Shown: positions 1 to 9,515, counted from the stretch's first letter. The stretch: 64,000 nucleotides of DNA from Flammeovirga pacifica (GCF_000807855.2 NZ_JRYR02000001.1:2414368-2478367), one strand, 5' to 3'. Made by a program: numbers and translations. Notes: a model not told the origin generated them from the sequence alone.

Positions 1-2802
1 TGGTTTGGTACATTCAAAGGATTGAACCGTTTTGACGGGTATCAGATCAAAAAATATGTCTATGATAAAGGCAGTAATAAAGGACCAAATGATAATATGA
101 TTTCTTCTTTAATTCAAGATAAAGAAGGTTTTATTTGGGTGGGTTATAATAATAAAGGAGTTAGTTGTTTTGATCCAACACTAGAAACTTTCCAACACTA
201 TCAGCCTAATGAAAGTACAACCTCTTTAATCTCTAACGGAACAGTCAATTGCCTTTTTGAAGATACAGAACAAAACCTTTGGATTGGTACTGAAGATGGT
301 GTATCAGTGGTTCAGAAAGATAGAACTTCATCCATAAAATATATAAATAATGGTCAAGGTATCAATGGGTCATCTGTCTATGATATTGTAGAAGATAAAT
401 GGAATCGTATTTGGTTGGCAACCAACAATAGAAAACTAAGTATGTATAATAAAAATACAAAAGAGTTTTCTGAAATAGAATATACCGATTTAGCACTTGA
501 AGCACTAGAAGATAATGAAAAGAAAAATCTATGGATTTTTAATGACACTCTACTTTATGTTTGTAGTAATGGTGGTGGATTAGCCGAATACAACTTACTT
601 TCTGGGAAGTACAATACTTTTATCGAGGAAAATAACGGCCCCAGTAGTAACAACATAAGAGATATTATACAAGTTGATAATAAACTATGGTTAGCCAACG
701 ATGGTGCTGGTTTAGATATCTTTGATGTTAATACAAAAACTTTTGAAAACATCAGTAACTCTAAAGTAGATCCTCAATCCATTTCATCTAATGTGATATG
801 GTCTCTTTACAAAGACAAACAAGAAAATGTATGGCTAGGATGTTACCTTCAGGGTGTCGATAAATATGACCCTAGAAAAAACTTCTTCAGTCAAATTACT
901 AACGACCCTTGTTCTAGTTCGAGTATCCCAAATAAACCTGTACTGTCTATTTATAACGATTCGCAAAAGAATTTATGGGTTGGATCTGATTGGGGAGGTT
1001 TACATAAAATGATCCAAGACCATCAGTTTGAACATTATGATATAGATGGTAAAGTAACCAACAAAGATGTATATGATGTGGTAAAATGTATTGATGAAGA
1101 TAAGTTTGGTAATCTCATTGTAGGAACCTACAGCGAAGGTTTAAGAATTTATCAGAAAGGTAATCGAGACTATAAACATATCAAGAGAAATATTAAAGAT
1201 AAAGGATTACCGAGTAACCATATTTGGTCTATTCTTACCGACTCAAAAGGTATTACATGGTTAGGTACTTTAGGTGGTGGCATTGGTCAATATGATCCTG
1301 TTTCAAAAGAATGTAAGACCTTAGAATTAGAATACATTACGGCTGCCCAACATCTAGTGTATCATATTTATGAAGACTCTAAAAGTAATATTTGGTTTAG
1401 TACAGATGGAGGTGTTGTGATCTACGAAAGAGATAAAGACCAATGGAATTATGAATTACTAAAACCTCTGATCAAAGAAAACCATAATATAAGCTATGTC
1501 AAAAGTGTTTATGAAGATAAACTTAAACATATGTGGATGGCTACTGCTTCTGGTTTAGTTAAATATTTACCAGAAAGTAAAGAGTTTAAAACTTTAGATG
1601 AAACTGATGGTATTGCACAACTACCCTTACTCAATATTATATCGGATAATTTGGGCAATTTGATCATCATTTCTAAGCAATACATTTCCAAGCTTAGATT
1701 GTCTGATGAAAAGATTGTGAGCTTTCATATTCCTAACAATTCTTTCAATTATAATTCTGCGGCAAAAAATGAAAAAGGCGAAATATTAGTAGGAGGAACA
1801 GAAGGAATCACATTATGTAATCCTATTTTTCTAGAAGAAAACAGCCAAAGACCTCCAGTTTTTATCACTGGATTTGATATATTCAATGAACCTCAACTTC
1901 CCAACGACTCCACTTCTGTTTTATCAAAATCTGTAATTGAAACGAAAACCATAACCCTAGATTACTGGCAATCAGTTTTTAACTTTAAATACTGTGCGAT
2001 TAACTTTACAGAAACAGATCGAAATCAATATGCCTACCAACTAGAGGGATTTGATAAAAATTGGAACTTTGTGGGCGATCGCCGATTGGCTTCTTATACC
2101 AACTTAGATCCCGGAAAATATACTTTTAAGGTCATGGCCTCTAACAATCATGGCATTTGGAACAAAGAAGGAGCCTCGATTGATGTGATTATCAAAGGAC
2201 CATTTTGGTATTCTAATTGGTTTAGACTTTTTGCTATCCTCATATGTTTATTACTCTTCTATCTTTTACATAGAGTAAGAATGATGAACGTTAAAAAGAA
2301 GTTTGCCCTTGAAAGAATTCAAGCCGATAGAGAGCAAATAAAAATACAAAACAATACTTTAGAAAAAGAACTTGATGAGACAAAGAGCGAGCTCACTAAT
2401 ATTACTATTTCTCATCTTCATAAAAACCAAAGTTTGCAGCAAATTAAAGCCAAACTAGAACAAATGTCGGTGAACTTTGGTAGTACAGAAAAAAGAAAAA
2501 TTAAGAACTTGGTGAGAGAAATTGATAAGGAAAGTGAAAATCATTCTTATTGGGATGAGTTTGAGCATGAGTTCAATAAATCTCATAACAATTTCTTAGA
2601 ACGCTTTAAACATGAGTATCCTGATCTTAGTAAAAGAGAATTGAGAATTTGTGCGTATTTACGTATGGATCTAGATAATCAAGAAATTGGTACGCTTATG
2701 AATATCAGTATCAGAACAGTAGAAACAGCGAGATATAGAATAAGGAAGAAAATTGGTTTAGAACAACGTAAGTCACTTTCTAAAATGATCAATAGATTCT
2801 AA
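1..2802 (+). CDS. Reg_prop / Y_Y_Y sensor with LuxR-type HTH (5' end missing)
   Basis: A membrane-anchored one-component sensor-regulator. The reading frame is open from base 1, starting WFGTFKGLNRFDGY, itself a Reg_prop repeat, so the true start lies left of the window. Counting from base 1, the first roughly 620 residues hold repeated propeller blades of the form (N/I)xWxGTxxGG, for example NLWIGTEDG, NLWVGSDWGG and ITWLGTLGGG. A Y_Y_Y domain follows at about 675-735 (YQLEGFDKNW, DPGKYTFKV), then one membrane helix at about 740-763, a coiled coil at about 770-830, and a C-terminal LuxR-type helix-turn-helix at about 870-930 (LSKRELRIC, NISIRTVETARYRIRKKI). There is no histidine kinase or receiver domain. 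The family senses periplasmic ligands, often oligosaccharides, but no ligand can be named. It lies 12 kb from the polysaccharide genes, so a link to them is only possible. Confidence 0.9.
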   Translation, partial: WFGTFKGLNRFDGYQIKKYVYDKGSNKGPNDNMISSLIQDKEGFIWVGYNNKGVSCFDPTLETFQHYQPNESTTSLISNGTVNCLFEDTEQNLWIGTEDGVSVVQKDRTSSIKYINNGQGINGSSVYDIVEDKWNRIWLATNNRKLSMYNKNTKEFSEIEYTDLALEALEDNEKKNLWIFNDTLLYVCSNGGGLAEYNLLSGKYNTFIEENNGPSSNNIRDIIQVDNKLWLANDGAGLDIFDVNTKTFENISNSKVDPQSISSNVIWSLYKDKQENVWLGCYLQGVDKYDPRKNFFSQITNDPCSSSSIPNKPVLSIYNDSQKNLWVGSDWGGLHKMIQDHQFEHYDIDGKVTNKDVYDVVKCIDEDKFGNLIVGTYSEGLRIYQKGNRDYKHIKRNIKDKGLPSNHIWSILTDSKGITWLGTLGGGIGQYDPVSKECKTLELEYITAAQHLVYHIYEDSKSNIWFSTDGGVVIYERDKDQWNYELLKPLIKENHNISYVKSVYEDKLKHMWMATASGLVKYLPESKEFKTLDETDGIAQLPLLNIISDNLGNLIIISKQYISKLRLSDEKIVSFHIPNNSFNYNSAAKNEKGEILVGGTEGITLCNPIFLEENSQRPPVFITGFDIFNEPQLPNDSTSVLSKSVIETKTITLDYWQSVFNFKYCAINFTETDRNQYAYQLEGFDKNWNFVGDRRLASYTNLDPGKYTFKVMASNNHGIWNKEGASIDVIIKGPFWYSNWFRLFAILICLLLFYLLHRVRMMNVKKKFALERIQADREQIKIQNNTLEKELDETKSELTNITISHLHKNQSLQQIKAKLEQMSVNFGSTEKRKIKNLVREIDKESENHSYWDEFEHEFNKSHNNFLERFKHEYPDLSKRELRICAYLRMDLDNQEIGTLMNISIRTVETARYRIRKKIGLEQRKSLSKMINRF

Positions 2803-2970
2803 ATTGAGATTATTTTGCTTATCAAAATAAATAACGTATTATAAAATAAATATTATCTGACTTAAAAAATCAGAAAAAATAAAGAATTTCATTTACTATT
2901 ACCCATTAATAACGTAGTATAGTAGTGTTTACAAATTATACTAAATTCTGTAGCCTCAAAAACCAAAACT

Positions 2971-5900
2971 GTGGAAAATAGAAACATCGGAAAAAAGATA
3001 TTAAAGTTCACTGGATATATCTTTCTAGGAATATTCGGTTTACTCGTTATTGCTGTATTACTTTTCTATCTAAATAGACAAACTATTAAGGAAAAAGTAA
3101 TCGAAGTAGTCAATCAAGAACAAAATGGCGAATTAAAAATTGGACAAATTGGTATTGCTCCTTTTGAAGATTTCCCCCATTTCACTTTACAATTAGATAG
3201 CATTGCCTATTATGAGAAAAAGCCTGAACTAAGGAAAGAAAATGCCCGTCCAATTGCTGCATTAAACAAGTTTTTTGTTTCTGTAGATGTAATGGCCGCA
3301 ATTTCCGGAAATGTTCAAATAGGTGCTATTAAACTTCATGATGGAGAAGTAAACCTGTATGCATATAAAGACAGCACGTTTAACTTAACCAATGCTTTAG
3401 GTCTAGATTTAACCGATACGACCGCTGTAGAAACTACACAAGATACTACACAAAGTAAGCCTCCTGCATTTGCTGTTCAATTGGATAAATTCTCATTAAA
3501 GAATATCAAGGTGATTGCCTATAATGAGATGACTGACAAGGGGATTGGTGTACAAGTCAATAACATCAAAACATCTCTAACTTATAATGAGAACATCATT
3601 TCTAATAAACTAAAAGTAAATGTAGAGCTTTTAGGTATTAAGGATAAGGAAAGAATACTTTGGCCTAACAAGCACCTAGAGATGAAAACCAATCTTACTT
3701 TTGATAGAGTGAAGAAAATCATTGATATCAAAAAGTGTGATTTTGATCTAGAAGGGGCTGTTTTTGCTCTAAACGGTACAATTGACATTCCTAATGACCT
3801 GACTTTAGATTTAAATGTTACGGCCTCACAAAAAGACCTTAACATTATTAATTTATTGGCCAACGGTAAGATGGATGTTGAAAAGATGAAATCCGATTAC
3901 TCAAGTACGTTGGGTGGGTTAAATTTTGATGCAAAGATTACAGGTAAATCAAAAGCTACTCTACCAAAAGTAGTGGCTAATGTTAGCTTAGATAAGTTTA
4001 CACTAAAAAGCTTAAAAACGCCTTATGCAATAAATGATTTCAGTTTCGCTGCTTCATTAAATACTGGTGATTCTTCAGATTTATCACAGCTTGAGTTTCA
4101 TCTAAATAAATTTAATATTGAAACCACTAATGGATTTACCAAAGGTGATTTATCAATTACAAATGGTATAGAAAAACCACATTTAAATCTTAAATGGGAA
4201 GCCGATTTATCTCTCGATAATTTTGATGATCTTCTTACAGATATTCCATTTGATAGCCTAGGAGGAAATCTAAAATTCAAGGCAGATGTAAAATATGACA
4301 TTGATGTAAAGAAAAAGGCTTTCATAGAATCAGGAAAAAATTCGCAAAAAATCTATTTAAAATTAAGTGATGCTTATGTAAGACATATTCCTACAGGTCT
4401 AGCTCCTAGGGATGTTAATGCAACTTTATACATATGGGAAAACCATGTGGGCATAAAAGATTTTATGGGTAAAATAGATGGCAGTGATTTTAAATTTAAC
4501 GGTAATATTGATAATATCATTTTCTATGCATTAGGAATGCAAACACCAATTAAGGCCGATGTTAAATTACAATCTAAACATTTCTTGATGAAAGAATTAT
4601 TGCAATACACCGATTCTTTATCGGTTGATTTAGCAGATAATTTACATGATATTGATATTGATTTCACACTAGAAACAGATTCTAAAAGTCTTAATGACTA
4701 CAAGATAATCCCTTACGGAAAATTAAAAATCAATAACCTACAAACATCATTTGATAAGTTTCAATCTATTCATAATGTATCTGGCTTATTGGGAATTACT
4801 CCTTCAGCATTAGGAATTGATCATCTGAAAGGTAACATAGGAAAATCTGATTTCTACTTTAGAGGAGGATTTGAAAATTATGATGGAATTATTCATAAAG
4901 ACTCAAGTGTCACCATAAAAGCTGGATTTGATATTCGATCAAACTCTATGAGAGTCGTAGACTTCTTTACTTACGGTGATTCCTTACTTGTTCCAAAAAC
5001 GTTCAAAAACGAAAAAATGAACAACTTCCAGATTCAAGGAGGTGCAGAGGTGGTCAACCAAGAATTATTCTCAGATAAAAAAGTTCCAGATTTTAAAGTA
5101 TGGATGAAGGGTCTAAAATGGAGATTAAGTATTACTCCTCTCCTATTTAGAGATTTCCGTTTTGAGGTAGTTAAAAAGGACAACGATATTTACCTCAATG
5201 ATTTCAAAGGTAAAATTGGACAAAGTGATTTAACTTTTAATGCTCAATTAACCAACGTATTAGATAGTACTCGAAAAGACTTTAAAGGTGCCTTCCAAGT
5301 AGATGCTAAGATGATTAACTTCAACGAGTTGCTCAAACTTACCTTACCTGAAGAAACCTATGAACAATCTTCTGCTTCTAGATCTCAAGAAATTCAAGAA
5401 GAAGAAGCTGTTGATTTATTTGCGATACAATATCCTGAACTGGAGTTAGACATTAAGGTAAACACCATGAAATTGATGGAAATGAACATCAAAAACTTCG
5501 ATGGAAAAGTATCAACTACTACAGATCAGAAAGTCATTTTAAATGGTGTATCAGTACAACTTGGTGATATTGGTAAAATGACAATGAGTGGAGAAGCAAA
5601 TACTCAGGACCCTAAAAATGTGATTTTAGAAGCTGATGCTAAAATGACCAATGTAGATCTATCAAAAATTCATTTTGAAGTAGAATACGAAGGGGACAAA
5701 ATGAATGTGGCAGAAAATTTTGATGGTATTCTTAATGCTAATCTAAAAATGAAATCACATATTAATGAAGACTTAAGTATTGATATTGCACATACAACAG
5801 CTGATATTAAAATGACTTTAGAAGATGGTCGTGTAGTTAATTTTGGACCATTAGAAGCCATGGCTCGTTATTTTGGTAACAAAGACATGAGTAATATCAG

Positions 5901-6222
5901 ATTCGATAAAATCGAAAATAACTTTACGGTTAAAGATGGTGTATTCTACATTCCTAGAATGGACATTGCTTCTACGATAGGACAACTATATATTTCGGGT
6001 GAGCAACATTTAGATATGAATATGAAGTATATGGTAGAAGTACCTTTCAAGCTTGTTCGTTCTGTAGCATGGAATACTCTAACTGGAGGGAAAAAGAAAA
6101 AAGATGACGAAGAAGATGAAATCCAAAAAGACGATGGCGGCAAGTATGTAGCTGTTAGAATTGAAGGAAATGTTGATGATTATAGCATCAAATTAGGGAA
6201 AGGTAAAAAGAAGAAAAATTAA
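2971..6222 (+). CDS. AsmA-like inner-membrane-anchored protein
   Basis: A large protein of 1083 residues starting at a GTG. There is no in-frame ATG nearby, and the residues just after the start lead directly into a membrane helix (about 14-36, FTGYIFLGIFGLLVIAVLLF), which supports this start. The rest is a long beta-rich repetitive chain typical of the AsmA/TamB superfamily, which is associated with outer-membrane biogenesis and lipid transport in the periplasm. Near the C-terminus is the AsmA-type segment around residues 940-1040 (DGRVVNFGPLEAMARYFGN), followed by a lysine-rich tail. It stands alone between the sensor gene and a convergent acetyltransferase, with a shared terminator hairpin downstream. 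Family assignment is good; the specific role is unknown. Confidence 0.8.
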   Translation: MENRNIGKKILKFTGYIFLGIFGLLVIAVLLFYLNRQTIKEKVIEVVNQEQNGELKIGQIGIAPFEDFPHFTLQLDSIAYYEKKPELRKENARPIAALNKFFVSVDVMAAISGNVQIGAIKLHDGEVNLYAYKDSTFNLTNALGLDLTDTTAVETTQDTTQSKPPAFAVQLDKFSLKNIKVIAYNEMTDKGIGVQVNNIKTSLTYNENIISNKLKVNVELLGIKDKERILWPNKHLEMKTNLTFDRVKKIIDIKKCDFDLEGAVFALNGTIDIPNDLTLDLNVTASQKDLNIINLLANGKMDVEKMKSDYSSTLGGLNFDAKITGKSKATLPKVVANVSLDKFTLKSLKTPYAINDFSFAASLNTGDSSDLSQLEFHLNKFNIETTNGFTKGDLSITNGIEKPHLNLKWEADLSLDNFDDLLTDIPFDSLGGNLKFKADVKYDIDVKKKAFIESGKNSQKIYLKLSDAYVRHIPTGLAPRDVNATLYIWENHVGIKDFMGKIDGSDFKFNGNIDNIIFYALGMQTPIKADVKLQSKHFLMKELLQYTDSLSVDLADNLHDIDIDFTLETDSKSLNDYKIIPYGKLKINNLQTSFDKFQSIHNVSGLLGITPSALGIDHLKGNIGKSDFYFRGGFENYDGIIHKDSSVTIKAGFDIRSNSMRVVDFFTYGDSLLVPKTFKNEKMNNFQIQGGAEVVNQELFSDKKVPDFKVWMKGLKWRLSITPLLFRDFRFEVVKKDNDIYLNDFKGKIGQSDLTFNAQLTNVLDSTRKDFKGAFQVDAKMINFNELLKLTLPEETYEQSSASRSQEIQEEEAVDLFAIQYPELELDIKVNTMKLMEMNIKNFDGKVSTTTDQKVILNGVSVQLGDIGKMTMSGEANTQDPKNVILEADAKMTNVDLSKIHFEVEYEGDKMNVAENFDGILNANLKMKSHINEDLSIDIAHTTADIKMTLEDGRVVNFGPLEAMARYFGNKDMSNIRFDKIENNFTVKDGVFYIPRMDIASTIGQLYISGEQHLDMNMKYMVEVPFKLVRSVAWNTLTGGKKKKDDEEDEIQKDDGGKYVAVRIEGNVDDYSIKLGKGKKKKN

Positions 6223-6251
6223 AGCATTTTCTTTTTAGAATAGATACAAAA

Positions 6252-6286
6252 TAAGGTGATGTATACATTTACATCACCTTATTTTT
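6252..6286. terminator. Bidirectional terminator between convergent genes
   Basis: The inverted repeat TAAGGTGATGTA / TACATCACCTTA with a 6-nt loop lies at 6252-6281. It is followed by a T-rich run on the plus strand and preceded by an A-rich run, so it can serve both the AsmA-like gene and the acetyltransferase gene. Confidence 0.85.
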
Positions 6287-6774
6287 TATGCTTTATAAAT
6301 ATACTTATTGATCAGAATACCTTCTTGATAATACTTCTCAAATAGAGTCATCCCTAATTTTTGAGCTAATCGGATAGACTTTTCATTGCCGTCTTCAATG
6401 ATAGCATAAATAGGAGAAATCTTCTTTTCCTTGACACCAAAATCAAATATCAGTTGAGCTGCTTCTAGTGCAAAACCCTTCCCTGCAAACCTTGGGCTAA
6501 AAATCCATCCTATTTGAATGTCTTCTTTTTCTGGAATAGGATTAAGGTTTACAATCCCCATCAGTTCATGATTATAATTCCTGACCGTCCAAAAATAACC
6601 TATATCAGATTTTATTTCTTCTATTTTCACTTTTAAAGTTACCCTTCTCATTTCGTCAGTCTTATCAATCAAAGGGAAAATATATTTCATTACATCAGGC
6701 TCATTAAATAAGGCTATTGCCTCATCTAAATCACTTTCTGCGAACAATGTAAGATACAGTCTAGATGTTTTCAT
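6286..6774 (-). CDS. GNAT family N-acetyltransferase (RimJ/RimL type)
   Basis: A cytoplasmic acetyl-CoA-dependent acetyltransferase of 162 residues, a normal length for the family. The opening KTSRLYLTLFAESDLDEA is the typical start of the Acetyltransf_3 group. The acetyl-CoA-binding loop reads RFAGKGFALEAA at about residues 95-106 (RxxGxG/A pattern), and a late segment NEKSIRLAQKLGM matches the family's NxxSxxxxxKxGF block. Substrates in this group include ribosomal-protein N-termini and many small amines, so none can be assigned. It is a single gene, convergent with the AsmA-like gene and divergent from the short transcription unit at 6870-7148. Confidence 0.85.
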   Translation of the reverse strand: MKTSRLYLTLFAESDLDEAIALFNEPDVMKYIFPLIDKTDEMRRVTLKVKIEEIKSDIGYFWTVRNYNHELMGIVNLNPIPEKEDIQIGWIFSPRFAGKGFALEAAQLIFDFGVKEKKISPIYAIIEDGNEKSIRLAQKLGMTLFEKYYQEGILINKYIYKA

Positions 6775-6869
6775 ATTAGTTAATATGGTGACATTTTATG
6801 GTTTGGTATATAAGTATAAAGCTGAGATAAAAACTCGAAACATCAAAAAATAAATAAAATATTGTTAAC

Positions 6870-6884
6870 GAATCGAACGATTGA
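6870..6884 (+). promoter_or_regulatory. Palindromic operator-like site, copy 1
   Basis: GAATCGAACGATTGA contains the near-perfect palindrome AATCG-AA-CGATT. The reverse complement of the same 15 bases occurs at 9516-9530. Both copies sit a few tens of bases before a start codon in the same relative orientation (57 bp before 6941 here). The shape resembles a TetR-type operator, but the cognate protein is not in the window. Confidence 0.55.
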
Positions 6885-6940
6885 ATAAATTGATCGTATA
6901 TAAATGCAATAATCTATTTTTAACTAAATCTGTGAATATT

Positions 6941-7054
6941 ATGAAATCGGTATTTTCTAACTGTATCAAAATTGTTTCTTTAAGTGTTAAAGCAATGAGT
7001 CTTTCTTATGAGATATATACTCAACAAAATCATCAAATAAGAGGTAAAAAATAA
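6941..7054 (+). CDS. Possible 37-residue small protein
   Basis: The reading frame MKSVFSNCIKIVSLSVKAMS... runs 37 residues to TAA. I do not recognise it, and it has only a weakly amphipathic N-terminal half. What supports it is context: it is the only ATG frame inside a short segment bounded by a palindromic operator-like site at 6870 and a strong intrinsic terminator at 7114-7148, so the segment looks like an independent transcript of roughly 230 nt. It could equally be a small regulatory RNA whose ATG is accidental. No clear ribosome binding site is seen, though Bacteroidota commonly lack one. Confidence 0.35.
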   Translation: MKSVFSNCIKIVSLSVKAMSLSYEIYTQQNHQIRGKK

Positions 7055-7113
7055 CCTCCTATTTATAGTCACTTCTCTTTCGGTATTAATATTTAAATAT
7101 TGATACTCGATAT

Positions 7114-7148
7114 AAAGTTCATATATTATATATGGGCTTTTTTTTATT
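7114..7148 (+). terminator. Strong rho-independent terminator of a short transcript
   Basis: AAAGTTCATATA, a 3-nt loop, then TATATGGGCTTT form a 12-bp stem (with two G-U pairs), followed by a run of Ts broken by one A. It lies upstream of the barrel gene's own promoter, so it must end something that begins further left. Confidence 0.75.
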
Positions 7149-7224
7149 TATATATTTTCTAGCTCAATCTCCATAAAAATAAAATAGATAGAGAATTTTC
7201 ATCTTATTTTCCCTATTAAGAATG

Positions 7225-7232
7225 TATCTTTG
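7225..7232 (+). promoter_or_regulatory. -7 element for the outer-membrane barrel gene
   Basis: TATCTTTG is an exact match to the Bacteroidota -7 consensus TAnnTTTG. It lies 23 bp before the ATG at 7255 and downstream of the 7114-7148 terminator. Confidence 0.6.
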
Positions 7233-7254
7233 TTTATCTATATAATCTGTTCCT

Positions 7255-8418
7255 ATGAAAAATCTATACAAACAATTACTTCTAATATTCTGTCTTCTTT
7301 TTTCAAATCATCTCTTGCAGGCACAAAGTAAATTCAATAAATATTTTGTAGACTCTACAGATCATGCAATTGATGTTAGTGGTTTCTTAAATGAAGGTTT
7401 TGGTTTTCTACCGGTTCCTATTTTAATTACTGAGCCAGCCGTTGGTTACGGTGGAGGATTAGTTGGTGTTTTCTTTCATGGGCAACAAAAGAAAAGAGTG
7501 GTTGTAGATTCTACTTCACATTTAGAAAATAGTAAAAACCTCCCTCCTGTTTTAACAGCTGTTGCCGGTGCAATGACAGAAAATGGAACATGGTTAGCAA
7601 TGCTTGCTCACCAAGGATCCTATTTAAATGATAGGCTTCGATATACAGGCGCCGTTGGTTATGTAAGCCCTAACCTTACATTTTATGGAGGAAGTGGTCT
7701 TGAAGCTGGTAAATATGAGTTTAATATGAAAGGCTTTCTGACTTTCCATGAACTATTGTTTAGACCCGTAGCCAAGGTGCCATTATTTACAGGTTTAAAT
7801 TATGTCTACTTTAATAACGAAGTCACTTTTGATACTAAAATTCCAGAAATTGGTTCTTTAGAAAATGACAATAAATTAGGTGGTATGAACGTAGTTGCCA
7901 TGTGGGACTCTCGTAATAATACATTCACTCCAACAAAAGGAATTATGTCTGCTACTGAATTTGGAGTATTTGACAAAGCCCTTGGTGGAGATAATAATTA
8001 TTGGAATTTTAATCATCGAACTTATTTTTATCAACCGATTATAAAAGAAAAATTATTTTCTGGCTATCGACTTAATTATGCCGCAAAATGGGGTGATAGT
8101 GTTCCTTTTTATGAGCTACCTTTTATCAGTCTTAGAGGTATTCAAGCATTAAGATATCAAGATCATCATGCCTTAACATTAGAAACAGAATGGAGGTGGC
8201 AGTTTGTAAAAAGATGGAGTGTAGTTGGATTTGCAGGTGCTGGTTTTACAGCCCCTAAAATTGATGAATTTGATGTTAGTAAAGGAAATTATGCTGTAGG
8301 TGGCGGCTTTAGATATTTTATAGCCAAACAATATGGTCTTCATGCCGGAATAGATGTTGCAAGAGGTCCTGAAGTTTGGGCTTGGTACCTAACAGTAGGT
8401 TCTAACTGGTTTAGATAA
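7255..8418 (+). CDS. BamA/TamA-family outer-membrane beta-barrel protein
   Basis: A predicted outer-membrane protein of 387 residues. It has a signal peptide (about 1-24, cleaved after LLQAQ) and then alternating hydrophobic/aromatic strands. Features typical of the surface-antigen/Omp85 barrel are a PVPILITEPAVGYGGG segment at about 54-69, the RNNTFTPTKGIMSATEF segment at about 220-236 (the DxRxxxxxPxxG block of the family), GAGFTAPKIDEF, and the terminal strand AWYLTVGSNWF ending in an aromatic residue. There are no POTRA domains, so it is not BamA itself. Short barrels like this are of uncertain function. It is a single gene with its own -7 box upstream and a terminator downstream shared with the convergent lipoprotein. 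Confidence 0.75.
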   Translation: MKNLYKQLLLIFCLLFSNHLLQAQSKFNKYFVDSTDHAIDVSGFLNEGFGFLPVPILITEPAVGYGGGLVGVFFHGQQKKRVVVDSTSHLENSKNLPPVLTAVAGAMTENGTWLAMLAHQGSYLNDRLRYTGAVGYVSPNLTFYGGSGLEAGKYEFNMKGFLTFHELLFRPVAKVPLFTGLNYVYFNNEVTFDTKIPEIGSLENDNKLGGMNVVAMWDSRNNTFTPTKGIMSATEFGVFDKALGGDNNYWNFNHRTYFYQPIIKEKLFSGYRLNYAAKWGDSVPFYELPFISLRGIQALRYQDHHALTLETEWRWQFVKRWSVVGFAGAGFTAPKIDEFDVSKGNYAVGGGFRYFIAKQYGLHAGIDVARGPEVWAWYLTVGSNWFR

Positions 8419-8432
8419 TTGAAATTAAAGAC

Positions 8433-8475
8433 AAAAAAAGAGTCATTTCTAATGGATAGAAATGACTCTTTTTTT
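8433..8475. terminator. Bidirectional terminator
   Basis: AAAGAGTCATTTCT and AGAAATGACTCTTT form a 14-bp stem around a 7-nt loop, with A-run and T-run flanks. It sits between the convergent barrel gene (ends 8418) and lipoprotein gene (ends 8488). Confidence 0.9.
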
Positions 8476-8487
8476 ATTAGAATATAA

Positions 8488-8970
8488 TTACTTTTTCTTT
8501 TTCGCTACAATAGTAATATTCATATCTTTTTGTTTGTATTCTTCTTTCTCATCCAACACAGCAAAAGTGATGGTATATTTCCCAGGTTTTAAATCATTAA
8601 TCACATCTGGAACTAGATATAGTTTAATATCTTGTGCTCCTAATACATTTCTGTATGTTATATGTTTCCCTAAAAAACTTTCATGAATTTTCTCTTCAAA
8701 AAATGACTTTGTAGGCTCTGCTAAATTGATGTGTACAAAATCATTTTTAACTGGCGATGTAACATCCATTGTGACAATTTTACCTGGCACATAAATCTCT
8801 GTTGTAATACTATCTGATAATTCTCCTTCGGTGATATATACTTCAGTTCCTCTTGAAAAATGAAATGATGTTGATTTCGGAATAATATCTTCAATATTTT
8901 TACCACCACAAGAAGATAACAAAGAGATGATAATAAGAGATAAAACGGCGAATAGAGATCTATTTTTCAT
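8488..8970 (-). CDS. Small lipoprotein of unknown function (paralogue of 9015-9473)
   Basis: 160 residues with a lipoprotein signal peptide ending in the lipobox LLSSC (Cys21). The mature part is beta-rich. It shares a layout with the neighbouring gene upstream: a glycine-containing strand near the N-terminus, a segment VINDLKPGKYTITFAVLD near the C-terminus (neighbour: VINDLKRGEQLFTFELID), and a final polar strand. The two genes are 44 bp apart on the same strand and are probably co-transcribed, with the 9015 gene first. No acidic export signal follows the cysteine, so a periplasmic location is the simpler guess. The function is unknown. Confidence 0.7.
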   Translation of the reverse strand: MKNRSLFAVLSLIIISLLSSCGGKNIEDIIPKSTSFHFSRGTEVYITEGELSDSITTEIYVPGKIVTMDVTSPVKNDFVHINLAEPTKSFFEEKIHESFLGKHITYRNVLGAQDIKLYLVPDVINDLKPGKYTITFAVLDEKEEYKQKDMNITIVAKKKK

Positions 8971-9014
8971 AGTATTGATATTTAAAGTTTGAAGAGTTTT
9001 TTGAAGGAATAATT

Positions 9015-9473
9015 CTAGTAAACGTTAATAATCAAATCTTGCCAAACATGATTACCATTCCTGTCGATCAATTCAAAAGTGAATAACTGTTCTCCTCTTT
9101 TCAAATCATTAATCACTCCTTTTTTTAAGAATGCAAAGGCTTTAGTAGCTCCTTTTACCTTTTCGGGAAGTTCGCCATCTAACAAAACCTTTTGTGCTTC
9201 TTTGGCTTCTGGTGTTTCAGGTACCTTTGATAGCTCAACACTTATACCCAGTCCTTGCATAGGGAATGTCACTACGGCATGTTCAATTAATCCATCTGCT
9301 TTAAACTCAATTGTAATATCTTTATCTGCCTTTCCTTCACCAAAATTGACTTCATTTCCACTCGAAATTGAAATAACAGGGAGATTTGTAGGTTGAATAT
9401 TTGATTTTTTATTACATGAAAATAAAAAACCAAATAGGGCAATACATATAATATTTATAAGTGTCTTTGTCAT
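9015..9473 (-). CDS. Small lipoprotein of unknown function (first of a pair)
   Basis: 152 residues with a lipoprotein signal peptide ending in FLFSC (Cys20). The mature domain is beta-rich, and its C-terminal segment VINDLKRGEQLFTFELIDRNGN parallels the downstream gene's, suggesting tandem duplication followed by divergence. A palindromic site shared with the 6870 region lies 43 bp upstream of the ATG, so expression may be controlled by an unseen TetR-like protein. No enzymatic motif is visible and I do not recognise the family. Confidence 0.7.
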   Translation of the reverse strand: MTKTLINIICIALFGFLFSCNKKSNIQPTNLPVISISSGNEVNFGEGKADKDITIEFKADGLIEHAVVTFPMQGLGISVELSKVPETPEAKEAQKVLLDGELPEKVKGATKAFAFLKKGVINDLKRGEQLFTFELIDRNGNHVWQDLIINVY

Positions 9474-9515
9474 GATGTTTTCATATTGATATAATTTACA
9501 AAACGCAAAAATTAA

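Noticed and set aside
8462-8686. Open frame on the plus strand over the 8488 lipoprotein gene
   Set aside because: It starts inside the terminator and is antisense to a gene with a clear lipoprotein signal; a shadow frame.
9079-9396. 105-codon plus-strand frame opposite the 9015 lipoprotein gene
   Set aside because: Antisense to a better-supported lipoprotein gene and without domain or signal features.
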